From assembly GCA_965205225.1 (NCBI GenBank), contig CBDBFZ010000003.1:186001-250000 (forward strand): a stretch of 64,000 bases of DNA, in the 5' to 3' direction. Positions 8,886 through 18,159 of the stretch are shown piece after piece. The notes beneath the pieces were generated by a model that was given only the letters and a program-made list of their open reading frames with translations, was not told the origin of the DNA and did no database searches. The first letter of the stretch is position 1, and each line of letters opens with the position of its first letter. Source of the DNA: Litorimonas sp965205225 (GTDB lineage Bacteria > Pseudomonadota > Alphaproteobacteria > Caulobacterales > Maricaulaceae). The translations under genes were made by a program, and so were the position numbers.

Positions 8886-9071
8886 TCACAATGGCGTTCT
8901 TCGCAAAGGACCACGGGTGAAGTACGCCTTTCAAAGTGCATCAATACGGTGATCGTTTATCGCATGAACACTGAAAACGGTAAATCAAAGCGCATCGGTA
9001 CTCGGCAGTATGATTCCATACTGGATGAATTACTTGAGGCCCGTCGCAAGCGCGACCCAAGCCAAGAATAG
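8880..9071 (+). CDS. Short open frame between IS30 remnant and carA, not recognised
   Basis: A 63-residue frame starting with GTG at 8880, within the end of the IS30 remnant. Its second half (NTENGKSKRIGTRQYDSILDELLEARRKRDPSQE) is charged and would form a helix. I recognise no family and see no clear ribosome binding site. It may be the tail of a gene whose front was removed by IS insertion, or chance. Between it and carA (9072-9204) I see nothing else. Confidence 0.2.
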   Translation: MNSQWRSSQRTTGEVRLSKCINTVIVYRMNTENGKSKRIGTRQYDSILDELLEARRKRDPSQE

Positions 9072-9204
9072 ATGGTTTTTCATGTCAAGCTATCTGAGCG
9101 CTTCTGAACCTCCTTTAGATGTACAAAGTTAAGCGTGGACGCTTGCGAATCTCTGATGGCTGCCGCATAGGGCGCGCCTAGCAACACCGCGCTAGGATCC
9201 ACCC

Positions 9205-10371
9205 ATGACGACAGACTATTTGCCCGATCCTGCGCCGACCGCTGTGCTGATTCTGGCCACCGGAGACACGTTCTACGGCATTGGTATCGGCGCCACCGGG
9301 TCGGCGGTGGGCGAGGTCTGTTTCAACACGGCGATCACAGGCTATCAGGAGATCCTGACCGACCCGTCCTACGCGGCGCAGATCGTTACCTTCACATTCC
9401 CGCATATCGGCAATACCGGCACAACGGATGAAGATGAGGAAGCGACGACGGACGCCGCGCGGACAGCCGCGCGCGGGGGAATTTTTCGCGCCGCCGTCAC
9501 ACCTTCCTCCAGCTGGCGATCCGACGGCGAACTGGGCGCATGGCTAACGACCCGGGGCATTATCGGTCTGTCAGGCGTCGATACGCGCGCTCTCACCGCC
9601 TATATTCGCGATCACGGCATGCCGAATGGCGTTATCGCCCATGATCCTGACGGCACATTCGATATCCCGGATCTGACAGAACAAGCTCGAAGCTGGAACG
9701 GATTAGTCGGCGCGGATCTGGCGAAAGACATGGCGGCAGACGCCCCCTTTGACTGGCGGCAAGCCCGCTGGCAGTGGCCATATGGCCACACCGATAAGGC
9801 CGGAACGAAACGCGTCGTACTGATCGACTATGGTGTGAAACGAAACATCTTGCGCAATCTCGTCAGCTCTGGCCTGGCTGTGACCATTGTATCGGGAACG
9901 ACCTCCACTGACGATATTCTGGCGCTGAAGCCGGATGGTGTGGTGCTGTCCAATGGCCCGGGCGATCCGGAAGCGACCGGTGCCTACGCCATTCCAGTTA
10001 TTCAGGCGCTTATTGAGGCTGACATGCCCATGCTCGGTATCTGTCTCGGTCATCAGATGTTGGCACTCGCGCTGGGGGCAAAAACGGTGAAAATGGATCA
10101 GGGTCATCACGGCGCGAACCATCCTGTCATGGATCACACCACGGATAAGGTCGAAATTGTCTCAATGAATCATGGGTTCGCGGTTGATCAGGCATCCCTG
10201 CCGGGCACAGTCGAAGAAACCCATGTCAGCCTATTCGACAGCACAAATTGCGGCATCCGCCTCAAAGGAAAACCCGTCTTCTCCGTTCAGCACCATCCCG
10301 AAGCCAGCCCCGGCCCGCAGGACAGTTTCTATCTCTTCGACCGCTTCGCGGATGCTGTCAAAGCGGCCTAG
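9205..10371 (+). CDS. carA: Carbamoyl-phosphate synthase small (glutaminase) subunit
   Basis: Hydrolyses glutamine and channels ammonia to CarB for carbamoyl phosphate, the precursor of arginine and pyrimidines. The 388-residue protein has the CPSase small-chain N-domain (GEVCFNTAITGYQEILTDPSY) and a class I glutamine amidotransferase domain with the nucleophile Cys at residue 280 (LGICLGHQ) and the HHPEASPGP motif carrying the catalytic His and Glu. It ends by overlapping 4 bases with the convergent SDR gene. carB is not in the window. Confidence 0.97.
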   Translation: MTTDYLPDPAPTAVLILATGDTFYGIGIGATGSAVGEVCFNTAITGYQEILTDPSYAAQIVTFTFPHIGNTGTTDEDEEATTDAARTAARGGIFRAAVTPSSSWRSDGELGAWLTTRGIIGLSGVDTRALTAYIRDHGMPNGVIAHDPDGTFDIPDLTEQARSWNGLVGADLAKDMAADAPFDWRQARWQWPYGHTDKAGTKRVVLIDYGVKRNILRNLVSSGLAVTIVSGTTSTDDILALKPDGVVLSNGPGDPEATGAYAIPVIQALIEADMPMLGICLGHQMLALALGAKTVKMDQGHHGANHPVMDHTTDKVEIVSMNHGFAVDQASLPGTVEETHVSLFDSTNCGIRLKGKPVFSVQHHPEASPGPQDSFYLFDRFADAVKAA

Positions 10372-11396
10372 TCTTCTAGCGTCACCGCACCGTTAGCGAC
10401 CAGATCGCGTGCACTGGAAAGGACACTTTCTTTGGCCGGACGTGGGACCACGTTGGTCAGATTAGTAACATAAGTATTATCGGCGTAGGGCCTGTGGTCA
10501 AGGTCCGGCAGGATGCTTTTGATCCGGTCATCAAAGATCGACATTAGCCGCAGCATGATATTCGGTGCTTCGAATTTCGGAAGTTTAGCGATCGGGTAGA
10601 CCTCTTTAAGAATCTCGCTGATCTGGGCAAAGCTGAGCGTCTCACCTGCCGCAATCAATCGGCGCCCTCCAGCCTCTTTGGATAGCATCGCTGCGACATG
10701 GATCGCCGCGCAATCGCGCACATCAATCACTGTATAAGATATTTTTGGTAAAGCAGGGAAATCCCCATTCATCATATCCCGCACAGTTCCCAGCGAAGTC
10801 CCGCCATTATCGTAAGGATCAGGACCGAGCACTAAGCCCGGATTGACGGTAACGAGCCTGTCGCGAAACCCTTGCGCATCGGCATAGGCCCAGGCCGATA
10901 GCTCGGCACGGGTTTTAGAAACCGGATAGGCTGAAAGCACCTTCCAATCTGGATCAGACCAATCATCTTCACCGTAGGTCTGCTTTTTGCTTCGCCCTGG
11001 CTGCCCTTTCATCGCCGCAATGGAGGATGTGAGGACAATCCGCTCAGCCCCTGCCGAAAACCCATTTTCTAGAACGCGCTGCGCACCAGCCCGGGCTTCA
11101 GGCACCAGCGCTTCGCGGTCAGACGGGGCTTCCAGAGGAAATGGCGAGGCAATGTGCTGGATAAACCGGCAATCCTTGACGGCGTCGGTCCAGCCTGCGT
11201 CGGAGCCGAGCTCCGCTTCGATCATCTCAACCTTGGATACATCCGCGCCCGTCTGCGCCATCGCGGCGAGAATGCGTCGGCCCTTCGCCTTGTTGCGGAC
11301 TGTGCCGCGAACGGCATAGCCCTTCTCCAAGAGCCGCGTGGTGACGTGGCTGGCGATATATCCGGTGATTCCGGTGACAAGAACGAGATCAGTCAT
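10368..11396 (-). CDS. NAD(P)-dependent epimerase/reductase, dihydroflavonol-reductase-like SDR
   Basis: An extended short-chain dehydrogenase of 342 residues. The nucleotide-binding motif VTGITGYIASHV is at residues 6-17, and RGTVRNK is the usual NADPH-favouring segment. VLTSSIAAM and the catalytic YPVSKTRAE motif supply Ser, Tyr and Lys. This subgroup (aldehyde / 4-dihydromethyltrispor / flavonol reductase-like) reduces carbonyls, but the substrate cannot be read from sequence. It is on the minus strand after a decayed HMG-CoA reductase and converges on carA. Confidence 0.85.
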   Translation of the reverse strand: MTDLVLVTGITGYIASHVTTRLLEKGYAVRGTVRNKAKGRRILAAMAQTGADVSKVEMIEAELGSDAGWTDAVKDCRFIQHIASPFPLEAPSDREALVPEARAGAQRVLENGFSAGAERIVLTSSIAAMKGQPGRSKKQTYGEDDWSDPDWKVLSAYPVSKTRAELSAWAYADAQGFRDRLVTVNPGLVLGPDPYDNGGTSLGTVRDMMNGDFPALPKISYTVIDVRDCAAIHVAAMLSKEAGGRRLIAAGETLSFAQISEILKEVYPIAKLPKFEAPNIMLRLMSIFDDRIKSILPDLDHRPYADNTYVTNLTNVVPRPAKESVLSSARDLVANGAVTLED

Positions 11397-11405
11397 ATGG
11401 ATTCC

Positions 11406-12030
11406 TTAGCGGTTTCTTCCGAGCGCGTCATGGCTCGACACCCAATCACCGGAAACAATTGCTAAAGAGAGGGATAATTCACCAGCAAGAACTGTGGCTG
11501 CCGTGATTTCCAGCAGTCGCCTGACCCTGCCCTTGCCGTTTTCGGGCCCAACGCAATCCATCATATCTAGGCACTCACATTGCGTCGGCAGGCCCGTGCC
11601 ACCGCCAAACGTCGCCATAATCAGGCTGGGCAGAGTGATCGATCAATAGAGTGAACCATCCTCGCGCAAATCAACATAGCTGATTGACGCCTGACCCTCC
11701 ACGACATTGGCGGTGTCCTGACCCGTTGCGATGAACCTTGCAGCCCGTTGCTCAACGTACCTGCCAGCAACCCGCCCGTATGCGCGACATTCATTGCGCA
11801 CGCGGAATAAGCTGCGTCGTGGCGCGCATAAGCTGTTGCATCTGCTCCGGTTGCAGCACGATCTCAGCGACGACCCGTGCTCCGCGCGAATGGAGTGGGT
11901 TGAGCTGGCTGTGTTTCTTGTCCGTATCGATCGTGCCGAAGAGCGTGTAACCTTTGAGCGGTCCCTGATAAGTATCTGCGATCCACTGGCAGGCCGCTAA
12001 AGCCGCCTTGTCGCACATATACAGAGAGCA
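11406..12030 (-). pseudogene. Decayed class I HMG-CoA reductase fragment
   Basis: Read in pieces on the minus strand: CDKAALAACQWI, then DTDKKHSQLN, then RGARVVAEIVLQPEQM to a stop near 11792. After a frameshift come AGRYVEQRAARFIATGQDTANVVEG and DGSLY-stop-SITLPSLIMATFGGGTGLPTQ, then LLEITAATVLAGELSLSLAIVSG to the end. The DKK, ATGQD and GGGTGLPTQ motifs in this order identify class I HMG-CoA reductase, the mevalonate-pathway enzyme. The N-terminal half is missing, and the fragment starts inside the end of a truncated DUF2339 gene. At least one frameshift and one in-frame stop disable it. The enzyme is uncommon in alphaproteobacteria. Confidence 0.8.
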
Positions 12031-13267
12031 CGGCAATGGCAGCCTGCCAAGGCCAGAGTGGGTCCGGCTCGAACGGAGCCATAAATGGAATTGTATGAAA
12101 GGCGATAACCGCCCCGCCGATAAAGAGGGCGGGCCAGCGCCTGTGGATATCGCCCGTGACGGCGACCAGAAGCAAGGCCGCAGCACCCGCAAATGGCAGG
12201 CTGTAGGACAGGCCCGGCAGATCATCGGAGGCTGCACTGGCCAGTCCCATCAGGACACTCACCCCGATCCATCCGGCCGAAGTCCAACGCGGCCAGGTGA
12301 CCGGATAACGATCAAGGCTTCGCAGGGTCAGAGCCAGACAGCCCGCCAGACCGATCGTCCATAGTCCGAACTGAACGCTGTCGACCGCTTTGCCGGAAAG
12401 GATCGCCAGCCAGATCATTGCGCCAAGGACCGCTGTGCCGATCAGCCAACCCCAGCTCTGTCGCCGGGCCACCCAGAGCGCCGCGCCCGTAATCAAACCG
12501 ACATAGGCGATCACGCCAATAAAGCTGGGCGTCACGCTCGCGACGAGCAGAGGAACAGCGAGCGCACCGATCAGGCCGATGGCGGCGAGCCACGGTCCGC
12601 GTCTTAATGACAAACCCATCGCGCTGAGCGCCACCATGGCCATGCCGATAAAAGCAGGCAACGTGCCGAGCAGTCCGTAAAGCGCGTGGGCAGTATAGAT
12701 CGCGCCGAACAGGCTGAAAATCCCGACGGCCGCTAACAATGCCGGAATATCGGCCCGCGCAGAGAGCCCCTGCCCGACTGGTGATCTGAGATCACGACGT
12801 GCAAGCCATTCCGAGACCGCAAGAGCGGTCAAGCCGAGCATCACTGCAAGACTGATGCGTATCATTGGATCCAACAGACCCGCCTCAATCGTGTAGCGCA
12901 GCAGGAACACCGAACCGAGAAGTAACGCTAAACCGCCGATCCAGACCGAACCCTTCGCGCCGAGCGGGGTTTCGAGATCCAGTTTCTGTTGGGGCTTTGG
13001 TTTGGGTTTCGGTTCTGGCTGACTGAATGATTGTTGTGGCGGACGGGTGCGTGTTACCGCAACCGGGCGAGCCGCAGCTTTTACGGTCGGTTTGGCCTCA
13101 ACCAGAGTCGCGACAGTCCCGTCCTGGCGAATGTCAGGGCGGGCTTCCAAGGCCCGGATCCGGCGGCGCAACTGCTCCATCTCGCGCACAGCCAGCCAGC
13201 CGCACAGCGCCCCGCCAAACAAGAAGAGCAGAACGAGGAGTCCGATGATGATCGCCAAACCCTCCAT
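11864..13267 (-). CDS. DUF2339 membrane protein, truncated and fused out of frame to HMGR debris
   Basis: N-terminal membrane segment, a coiled and Pro/Lys-rich linker (residues 30-95), then the LETPLGAKGSVWIGGLALLLGS signature and a series of hydrophobic helices typical of DUF2339. Family members, as remembered, are about twice as long. Here membrane helices stop near residue 415 (AAIAVLSVY), and the last 50 residues (RQGGFSGLPVDRRYL...) are HMG-CoA reductase DNA read in the wrong frame. A deletion near 12020 therefore joined the two genes. The start lies right beside the yidD stop. Function of the family is unknown; this copy is probably defective. Confidence 0.75.
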   Translation of the reverse strand: MEGLAIIIGLLVLLFLFGGALCGWLAVREMEQLRRRIRALEARPDIRQDGTVATLVEAKPTVKAAARPVAVTRTRPPQQSFSQPEPKPKPKPQQKLDLETPLGAKGSVWIGGLALLLGSVFLLRYTIEAGLLDPMIRISLAVMLGLTALAVSEWLARRDLRSPVGQGLSARADIPALLAAVGIFSLFGAIYTAHALYGLLGTLPAFIGMAMVALSAMGLSLRRGPWLAAIGLIGALAVPLLVASVTPSFIGVIAYVGLITGAALWVARRQSWGWLIGTAVLGAMIWLAILSGKAVDSVQFGLWTIGLAGCLALTLRSLDRYPVTWPRWTSAGWIGVSVLMGLASAASDDLPGLSYSLPFAGAAALLLVAVTGDIHRRWPALFIGGAVIAFHTIPFMAPFEPDPLWPWQAAIAVLSVYVRQGGFSGLPVDRRYLSGTAQRLHALRHDRYGQETQPAQPTPFARSTGRR

Positions 13268-13552
13268 CTATTTCCACCGCCCGTAGCGCCACGGCAGATA
13301 CCACGGACCCTTCGCTTCTGCTGGCATGGGATCCGGCCCGCAGGTCCCCCACGGGTTGCAGCGCAGCCAGCGTGCCAGGCCCATCCAGCCACCAGCCCAG
13401 AACCCGTGGCGGCGCATCGCCTCCATCATATAGTTCGAGCAGGACGGCGTATGGCGGCAGCGCACGCCGAGTACCTGCAGTATCGGAGAAATCGCGATCT
13501 GATAGACTCGCAGCAGGTCGAGCACGGGATAGATGAGCGAGCGCCGTATCAT
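13268..13552 (-). CDS. yidD: Membrane protein insertion efficiency factor
   Basis: A 94-residue protein with the YidD/DUF37 signature: LLRVYQIAISPIL, then CRHTPSCSNYMMEAM, GLARWLRCNPWG and a C-terminal GPDP. It assists YidC-dependent insertion of inner-membrane proteins. The usual rnpA/yidC neighbours are absent. Here it precedes the DUF2339 gene with no gap, so they form one transcription unit. Confidence 0.93.
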   Translation of the reverse strand: MIRRSLIYPVLDLLRVYQIAISPILQVLGVRCRHTPSCSNYMMEAMRRHGFWAGGWMGLARWLRCNPWGTCGPDPMPAEAKGPWYLPWRYGRWK

Positions 13553-13628
13553 GCGGGAAAGCTAGCGCATCTCCCGGGCTGGGCAAGATCCAATAGCAAG
13601 GTGATTTCCGGCTTTGGCGAAAATATGC

Positions 13629-13634
13629 TATAAT
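13629..13634 (+). promoter_or_regulatory. Possible -10 box (TATAAT) of the TPR gene, suggesting a leaderless transcript
   Basis: A perfect TATAAT ends six bases before the ATG at 13641, where transcription would begin. No ribosome binding site fits between them. No convincing -35 box was seen at the expected distance, so the call is tentative. Confidence 0.35.
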
Positions 13635-13640
13635 CTTCCC

Positions 13641-14204
13641 ATGAAATACTATCTCCTGGCTGCGTCTTTCACCCTCATCGCTGGACTGGCCGCCAACCCG
13701 GCCTTTGCCCAGACCATCATCATGGGCGATGGATCGGCACAGGCCTGCTACCAGTCGGCCGAGATGGGCGATCAGGGCTCCAACCACGCCATTAGGACCT
13801 GCGGCGACGCGTTGCGCGACTCGCTCACCCGCCGCGACGAAGCCGCGACTCACGTCAATCGCGGCGTTCTGCTGATGCGGCGCGGTGATACGGACCAGGC
13901 GATCGAGGATTACACGATTGCGATCAAGATGCGCCCAGAGCTGGCCGAAGCCCATATCAATCAGGGCGTAGCGCTGTTCCATCAGGGCCGCGACGAAGAG
14001 GCCCTGATGGCCTATGACCGCGCCATTGCGCTTAAAACCGACCGGATGGCTGAAGTGCTGTATAATCGCGCGCTGGCTTATGAACGGCTGGGCGATGCGA
14101 AGGCCGCCTATTACGACCTGAAAGCCGCGCTGGAACTGCAGCCAGAGTGGAAACAGGCGCAGGAGACCATCTCTCGCTTCACGGTGACGCGCCGCAACAG
14201 CTAA
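13641..14204 (+). CDS. Secreted tetratricopeptide repeat protein
   Basis: 187 residues. A signal peptide of about 23 residues (MKYYLLAASFTLIAGLAANPAFA) ends in an Ala-x-Ala site, so the protein is periplasmic. From residue 70 there are three TPR units (NRGVLLMRRGDTDQAIEDYTIA, NQGVALFHQGRDEEALMAYDRA, NRALAYERLGDAKAAYYDL). Such proteins are protein-interaction scaffolds; no partner is visible here. An earlier in-frame ATG exists at 13614, but the signal peptide fixes the start at 13641. A TATAAT sits only six bases before this ATG. Confidence 0.8.
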   Translation: MKYYLLAASFTLIAGLAANPAFAQTIIMGDGSAQACYQSAEMGDQGSNHAIRTCGDALRDSLTRRDEAATHVNRGVLLMRRGDTDQAIEDYTIAIKMRPELAEAHINQGVALFHQGRDEEALMAYDRAIALKTDRMAEVLYNRALAYERLGDAKAAYYDLKAALELQPEWKQAQETISRFTVTRRNS

Positions 14205-14303
14205 GGCACATGCCTGCGGCCTTGGGGCGACTATCCCGTCATGATTGGTCTCAATTGGTGAAAGCCCATTGCCTTAGCGGCGTGAGCGCCTAAATACTGG
14301 CCC

Positions 14304-14837
14304 ATGAAAAAAATCGCTGCCAGCTATGATTATGATGATCTGATTGTCTCCGGAGAAAGCTCCCTGTTCGGGCCGGGTAACGCCAAACTCCCTCTCCCGC
14401 CCATGTTAATGCTCGACCGCATCGACACAGTCGCCGACACGGGCGGAGCCTATGACAAGGGCGAAATCATCGCTTCGCTCGATATTGATCCCTCACTCTG
14501 GTTCTTCGCCTGCCATTTCCAGGGCGATCCGGTCATGCCGGGCTGCCTGGGTCTGGACGCGATGTGGCAGTTGGTCGGCTTCTGGCTCGGCTGGACGGGC
14601 GGGACCGGCCGCGGCCGCGCGCTTGGCGTGGGCGAAGTTAAATTTACCGGCCAGGTCACACCGAACATCAAGAAGGTCCGCTACGAAATCGACATTAAAC
14701 GCGCCATCCGCCGCCGCCTCGTGCTCGGCATTGCCGATGGCCGCATGTATGCGGATGATGAGGTGATCTATCAGACCAAGGACTTGCGCGTCGGCCTGTT
14801 CGTGCCCGAAACTGCCACTGAGGGAACATCGTCATGA
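14304..14837 (+). CDS. fabA: 3-hydroxyacyl-[acyl-carrier-protein] dehydratase/isomerase
   Basis: Dehydrates 3-hydroxydecanoyl-ACP and isomerises the product to cis-3-decenoyl-ACP, the branch point to unsaturated fatty acids. The motif FFACHFQGDPVMPGCLGLDAM contains the active-site His, and GVGEVKFTGQV and the VIYQTKDLRVGLF end follow. At 177 residues it is a FabA and not the shorter FabZ. The stop overlaps the fabB start by 4 bases, so the pair is translationally coupled. Confidence 0.96.
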   Translation: MKKIAASYDYDDLIVSGESSLFGPGNAKLPLPPMLMLDRIDTVADTGGAYDKGEIIASLDIDPSLWFFACHFQGDPVMPGCLGLDAMWQLVGFWLGWTGGTGRGRALGVGEVKFTGQVTPNIKKVRYEIDIKRAIRRRLVLGIADGRMYADDEVIYQTKDLRVGLFVPETATEGTSS

Positions 14838-16066
14838 CCAGACGTGTAGTCATTACGGGCCTCGGTATCATCAGTTGTATTGGCAATAGCGCCGACGAGG
14901 TCGCAGAGAGCCTGAAACAGGGTCGCTGCGGCATCAAGCAGGATCCGCAAATGGCCGAGCTCGGCTTTCGCAGCCAGGTCTCGGGCCGCCCGGCGGACAC
15001 GGCGGACCAGGCCAAGGAGATTATCGGCAAACGTAGCCTGCGCTTCATGAGTAACGCGGCGGAATGGTCGGGGCTGGCCATGCAGCAGGCCATCGACGAT
15101 GCGGGGTTGAGTGAAGATCAGATCGTCAATCCGCGCACGGGCATCATTGCCGGGTCGGGCGGGCCCAGCAGCCTGGAGATTGTCCGTGCCGCCGACATCA
15201 CTCGCAAAAACATCTCACCCAAACGCATCGGCCCGTTTGCCGTGCCTAAAGCGATGAGCAGCACGGTCTCCGCCACGCTCGCCACCCATTTCAAGATCAA
15301 AGGCGTGAATTTCTCCCTCACTTCGGCCTGCACCACCTCGCTGCACTGTATCGGCGCGGCGGCGGAGCAGATCCAATGGGACAAGCAGGACATCATGTTC
15401 GCCGGCGGCGGGGAGGAACTGGAATGGTCCATGTCCAACCTGTTCGACGCGATAGGCGCGATGAGCAGCAAATATAACGACACGCCAGAGACCGCATCCC
15501 GTCCGTTCGACGTTAACCGCGACGGGTTTGTCATTGCCGGCGGCGCCGGCATGCTGGTGCTGGAAGACTATGAGCGCGCGGTCGCGCGCGGCGCCAACAT
15601 CTACGCCGAAATCATCGGCTATGCCGCAACATCGGACGGCTACGATATGGTCGCCCCGTCCGGTGAAGGTGCCGAACGCGCTATGCGTCTCGTCCTGAAA
15701 GATGCGGGGCTGGAGCGCGTGGACTATATCAACCCGCACATGACCAGCACGCCGGTCGGCGATGTCGCCGAAAGCGCCGCCATCCACCGCGTGTTCGGCG
15801 AAGGCGACAGCGCGCCTTACGTATCGGCCACCAAAGCCCTCACTGGTCATTCATTGGGCGGCGCGGGCGTGCAGGAAGCCGTCTATACGCTGCTGATGAT
15901 GAAACATAGCTTCGTCGCCCCGTCCATGAACATCGAAACAATCGATCCCGAGGTCGTCCCCGTCAAAATCCCACACGAGCGTGTGGATACGGACGTGAAG
16001 ACGGCGATGAGCAATTCGTTCGGCTTTGGGGGGACAAATGGGAGTGTGATTTTTCGGAAGAGGTAA
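14834..16066 (+). CDS. fabB: 3-oxoacyl-[acyl-carrier-protein] synthase I
   Basis: Elongates the cis-unsaturated acyl-ACP made by FabA. Its 410 residues contain VVITGLGIISCIGN at the N-terminus, the nucleophile Cys in LTSACTTSLHCIG, and the two His residues in NPHMTSTPVGD and ALTGHSLGGAG. NSFGFGGTNGSVIF forms the C-terminus. In many alphaproteobacteria fabI follows, but here an IS island begins immediately after the stop, so the downstream gene may have been displaced. Confidence 0.96.
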   Translation: MTRRVVITGLGIISCIGNSADEVAESLKQGRCGIKQDPQMAELGFRSQVSGRPADTADQAKEIIGKRSLRFMSNAAEWSGLAMQQAIDDAGLSEDQIVNPRTGIIAGSGGPSSLEIVRAADITRKNISPKRIGPFAVPKAMSSTVSATLATHFKIKGVNFSLTSACTTSLHCIGAAAEQIQWDKQDIMFAGGGEELEWSMSNLFDAIGAMSSKYNDTPETASRPFDVNRDGFVIAGGAGMLVLEDYERAVARGANIYAEIIGYAATSDGYDMVAPSGEGAERAMRLVLKDAGLERVDYINPHMTSTPVGDVAESAAIHRVFGEGDSAPYVSATKALTGHSLGGAGVQEAVYTLLMMKHSFVAPSMNIETIDPEVVPVKIPHERVDTDVKTAMSNSFGFGGTNGSVIFRKR

Positions 16067-16072
16067 CGCCTA

Positions 16073-16862
16073 CACGGTCTGACCGGTTGAACTCACAGTC
16101 CCCTTTTTTCGAAGCGTGTTGCCAATCTATGCATATCTTTCATCCGGCAGAAGAAGTGCTCGACGATATTTCGGATGGCGTAGTAGAGGATTTTGTCGTG
16201 GAGGACGGGATGTTTAGCATTGCTTTTGGAGGGAATACCAAAGCAGCTTCATCTGCAATCTGCTGCCTGATTTTGGCACTTCCATAAGCTTTGTCTGCAA
16301 CGATAGCCAAGAGCGGTTTTCCCAATCCAGAAACAGGTTCATCATCTGTCTGTCATGGACATGATCTGCAGAAATCCTCAATCTCAAGGGGCATCCTCGC
16401 CCATCTACAGCGGCGTGAACCTGACTTGTGAGGCCGTCGCGTGATCGTCCAATACCTTCTGTCAAGCTCTTTTTGACCCAGCTGACGTCCGGTGCGCTTT
16501 GACAATGGAGGCATCAATGAAGACCAAACTATCTTCATCCTCTTCGGCCAAGGCATCAAATATGCCTTTCCAAACACCCTGACAAACCCATCTGACATAA
16601 TGGTTATAAATCATCGTGCGGGGACATAATGCGTCGGCAGGTCACGCCAAAGCGCGCCCGTTCGCAAGATATAGAAGATACCATTGAGAACCGTCCGGTC
16701 GTCTTTGCGAGACGGGCCACGTGTCTGTTTTGGTAAAAGCGGGGCGATGACTGCTCATTCTTCATCCGATAAATCAAATCGAGCCATGTATATCTCCCTG
16801 TATAAACAAGGTGAATCACAACTCACATAAATAAATCAACAACTTAAATTAGGTTCACACCC
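16073..16862 (-). mobile_element. Decayed IS5-family element, first of three in tandem
   Basis: The transposase is on the minus strand from about 16785: MARFDLSDEE-stop-AVIAPLLPKQTRG, then SRKDDRTVLNGIFYILRTGALWRDLPTHY and IYNHYVRWV..., VFIDASIVKAHR, GRSRDGLTSQVHAAVDGRGCPLRL, and a weak end. A Trp codon is now a stop and there are several frameshifts. The right end (GGGTGTGAACC on the minus strand) lies directly against TA at 16863-16864. The left end near 16073-16076 is less certain. Confidence 0.75.
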
Positions 16863-16864
16863 TA

Positions 16865-17712
16865 GGCGGCGTGGACAAATTTGAGCCATTATCTGGCTGT
16901 AGCAATGTGGACCATGCTGAGGCAGTTGCTGGCGAGTTGATCATAGCGTGTGGCCACTGCACGGTTGATCTTCAAATGCCCGAACATGCGTTCTATGCGG
17001 CTATCGCTGATTGTATAGGACACGGTCATATTCAATCTTCACACGCCGATTGGACCGGCCCGGAATGACGGCCTTTATGCTGCGACTGTCGAGATCGGCA
17101 CGGATGGCATCGGCATCATAGCCCTTGTCAGCCAATAGGGCGTCAGGTGAACGCTCCGGCAAGTCGATAAGTGCGTCATATGCCTTGCAATCCGCCGCTT
17201 CTCCGACGGTCAGATGGGATGCGAGTGGTCGACCTTGTCCATCAGCCAGACAGTGAAGTTTACTGGTGAACCCGCCCCGCGAGCGACCAAGAGCGCGTCG
17301 ATGAGCCCCCTTTTCCGCCCGCTGCCAAGACATGGGCACGAACTGTGGTGCTATCGATGCTGTAGTGACGACTGTCCGCCATGATCTCGGCCAAGGTGAC
17401 AGAAACGATCTCCCATATCCAGGCTTCGCTCCAACGTCGGAACCGTCGATAGATCGTATTCCAGTTACCATATCTTTGGCGGAACATCGCGCCATGGCGC
17501 GCCGCAGCGAAGACGCCAAAGTATGCCATTGATAATGGAGCGGTTCTGTTCGGGTCGACGACCACGCCCTCGGTTCGTAGCATCAATCGGAAGCAAGGCC
17601 TTCAAAATGCGCCACACTGTTTCGCTCAAATCGCCTCGGTTCAAGCTTGCCTCCCAAAGGCAGTCTTGAATCAAGCAGGCAGCTTCGCGTCAAACAATTT
17701 GTCCACACCGCC
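16865..17712 (-). mobile_element. IS5-family element 'IS-B', second of three in tandem
   Basis: 848 bp with inverted ends (GGCGGCGTGGACAAATTTG at 16865; GGCGGTGTGGACAAATTG on the other strand at 17712), flanked by TA at 16863-16864 and 17713-17714. The minus-strand transposase is split over several frames: LLPIDATNRGRGRRPEQNRSIINGILWRLRCGAPWRDVPP, RYGNWNTIYRRFRRWSEA, HYSIDSTTVRAH, ALGRSRGGFTSKLHCLADGQGRPL, LLADKGYDADAIR and ERMFGHLKINRAVATRYDQL. The DDE residues are present but frameshifts break the gene. Confidence 0.85.
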
Positions 17713-17778
17713 TAGGCTGTAGTGAAGAGTTAACTTTTATTTTCTATAATGTTCCTTCATTTTGTCAGGAGCGCACAT

Positions 17779-18159
17779 ATGTCTGGTTATCAGGAACTTA
17801 CGGATGAACAATGGAGCCGTTTAAAGCCTTATTTGCCTTATGGGAGCACAGGGAAACCGGGTCGCAACGCCAATAACAGGCTTTTCATTGATGCTTTGTT
17901 GTGGATGGCCCGTTCGGGCGGGCGTTGGCGCGATTTACCCGAACGGTTCGGGCGTTTTGACAGTGTCAAACGGCGTTATTATCTCTGGGTTGAGGCCGGG
18001 GTTTTAGAAGATGTCTTTAAGGCCTTGCGCACCCACGCTGAGCAAGAGTGGCTGATGATGGATGCCACAATTGTGCGGGCGCATGCCCAATCGGCCGGGG
18101 CGCGGCATAAAAAAGGGGGCCTGATGCCCACGCATTGGGGCGTTCCAAGGGCGGCCTGA
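17779..18159 (+). CDS. IS-A transposase, frame A
   Basis: The ATG follows AGGAG by 8 bases. The 126 residues contain the N-terminal DUF4096-like part (ELTDEQWSRLKPYLP, NRLFIDALLWMARSGGRWRDLP) and the first catalytic Asp in LMMDATIVRAH. Near the end it reads ARHKKGG over a run of six A and five G. The related one-piece transposases continue GPDAHALGRS, which here lies in the -1 frame. Frame A and frame B are therefore best read as one DDE transposase made by -1 frameshifting on this run, as in other two-frame IS5/IS427 elements. Confidence 0.85.
   Translation: MSGYQELTDEQWSRLKPYLPYGSTGKPGRNANNRLFIDALLWMARSGGRWRDLPERFGRFDSVKRRYYLWVEAGVLEDVFKALRTHAEQEWLMMDATIVRAHAQSAGARHKKGGLMPTHWGVPRAA

Noticed and set aside
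11791..12237. 148-codon minus-strand frame as an independent gene
   Set aside because: Its first half is DUF2339 DNA in the wrong frame and its second half is part of the HMG-CoA reductase remnant.
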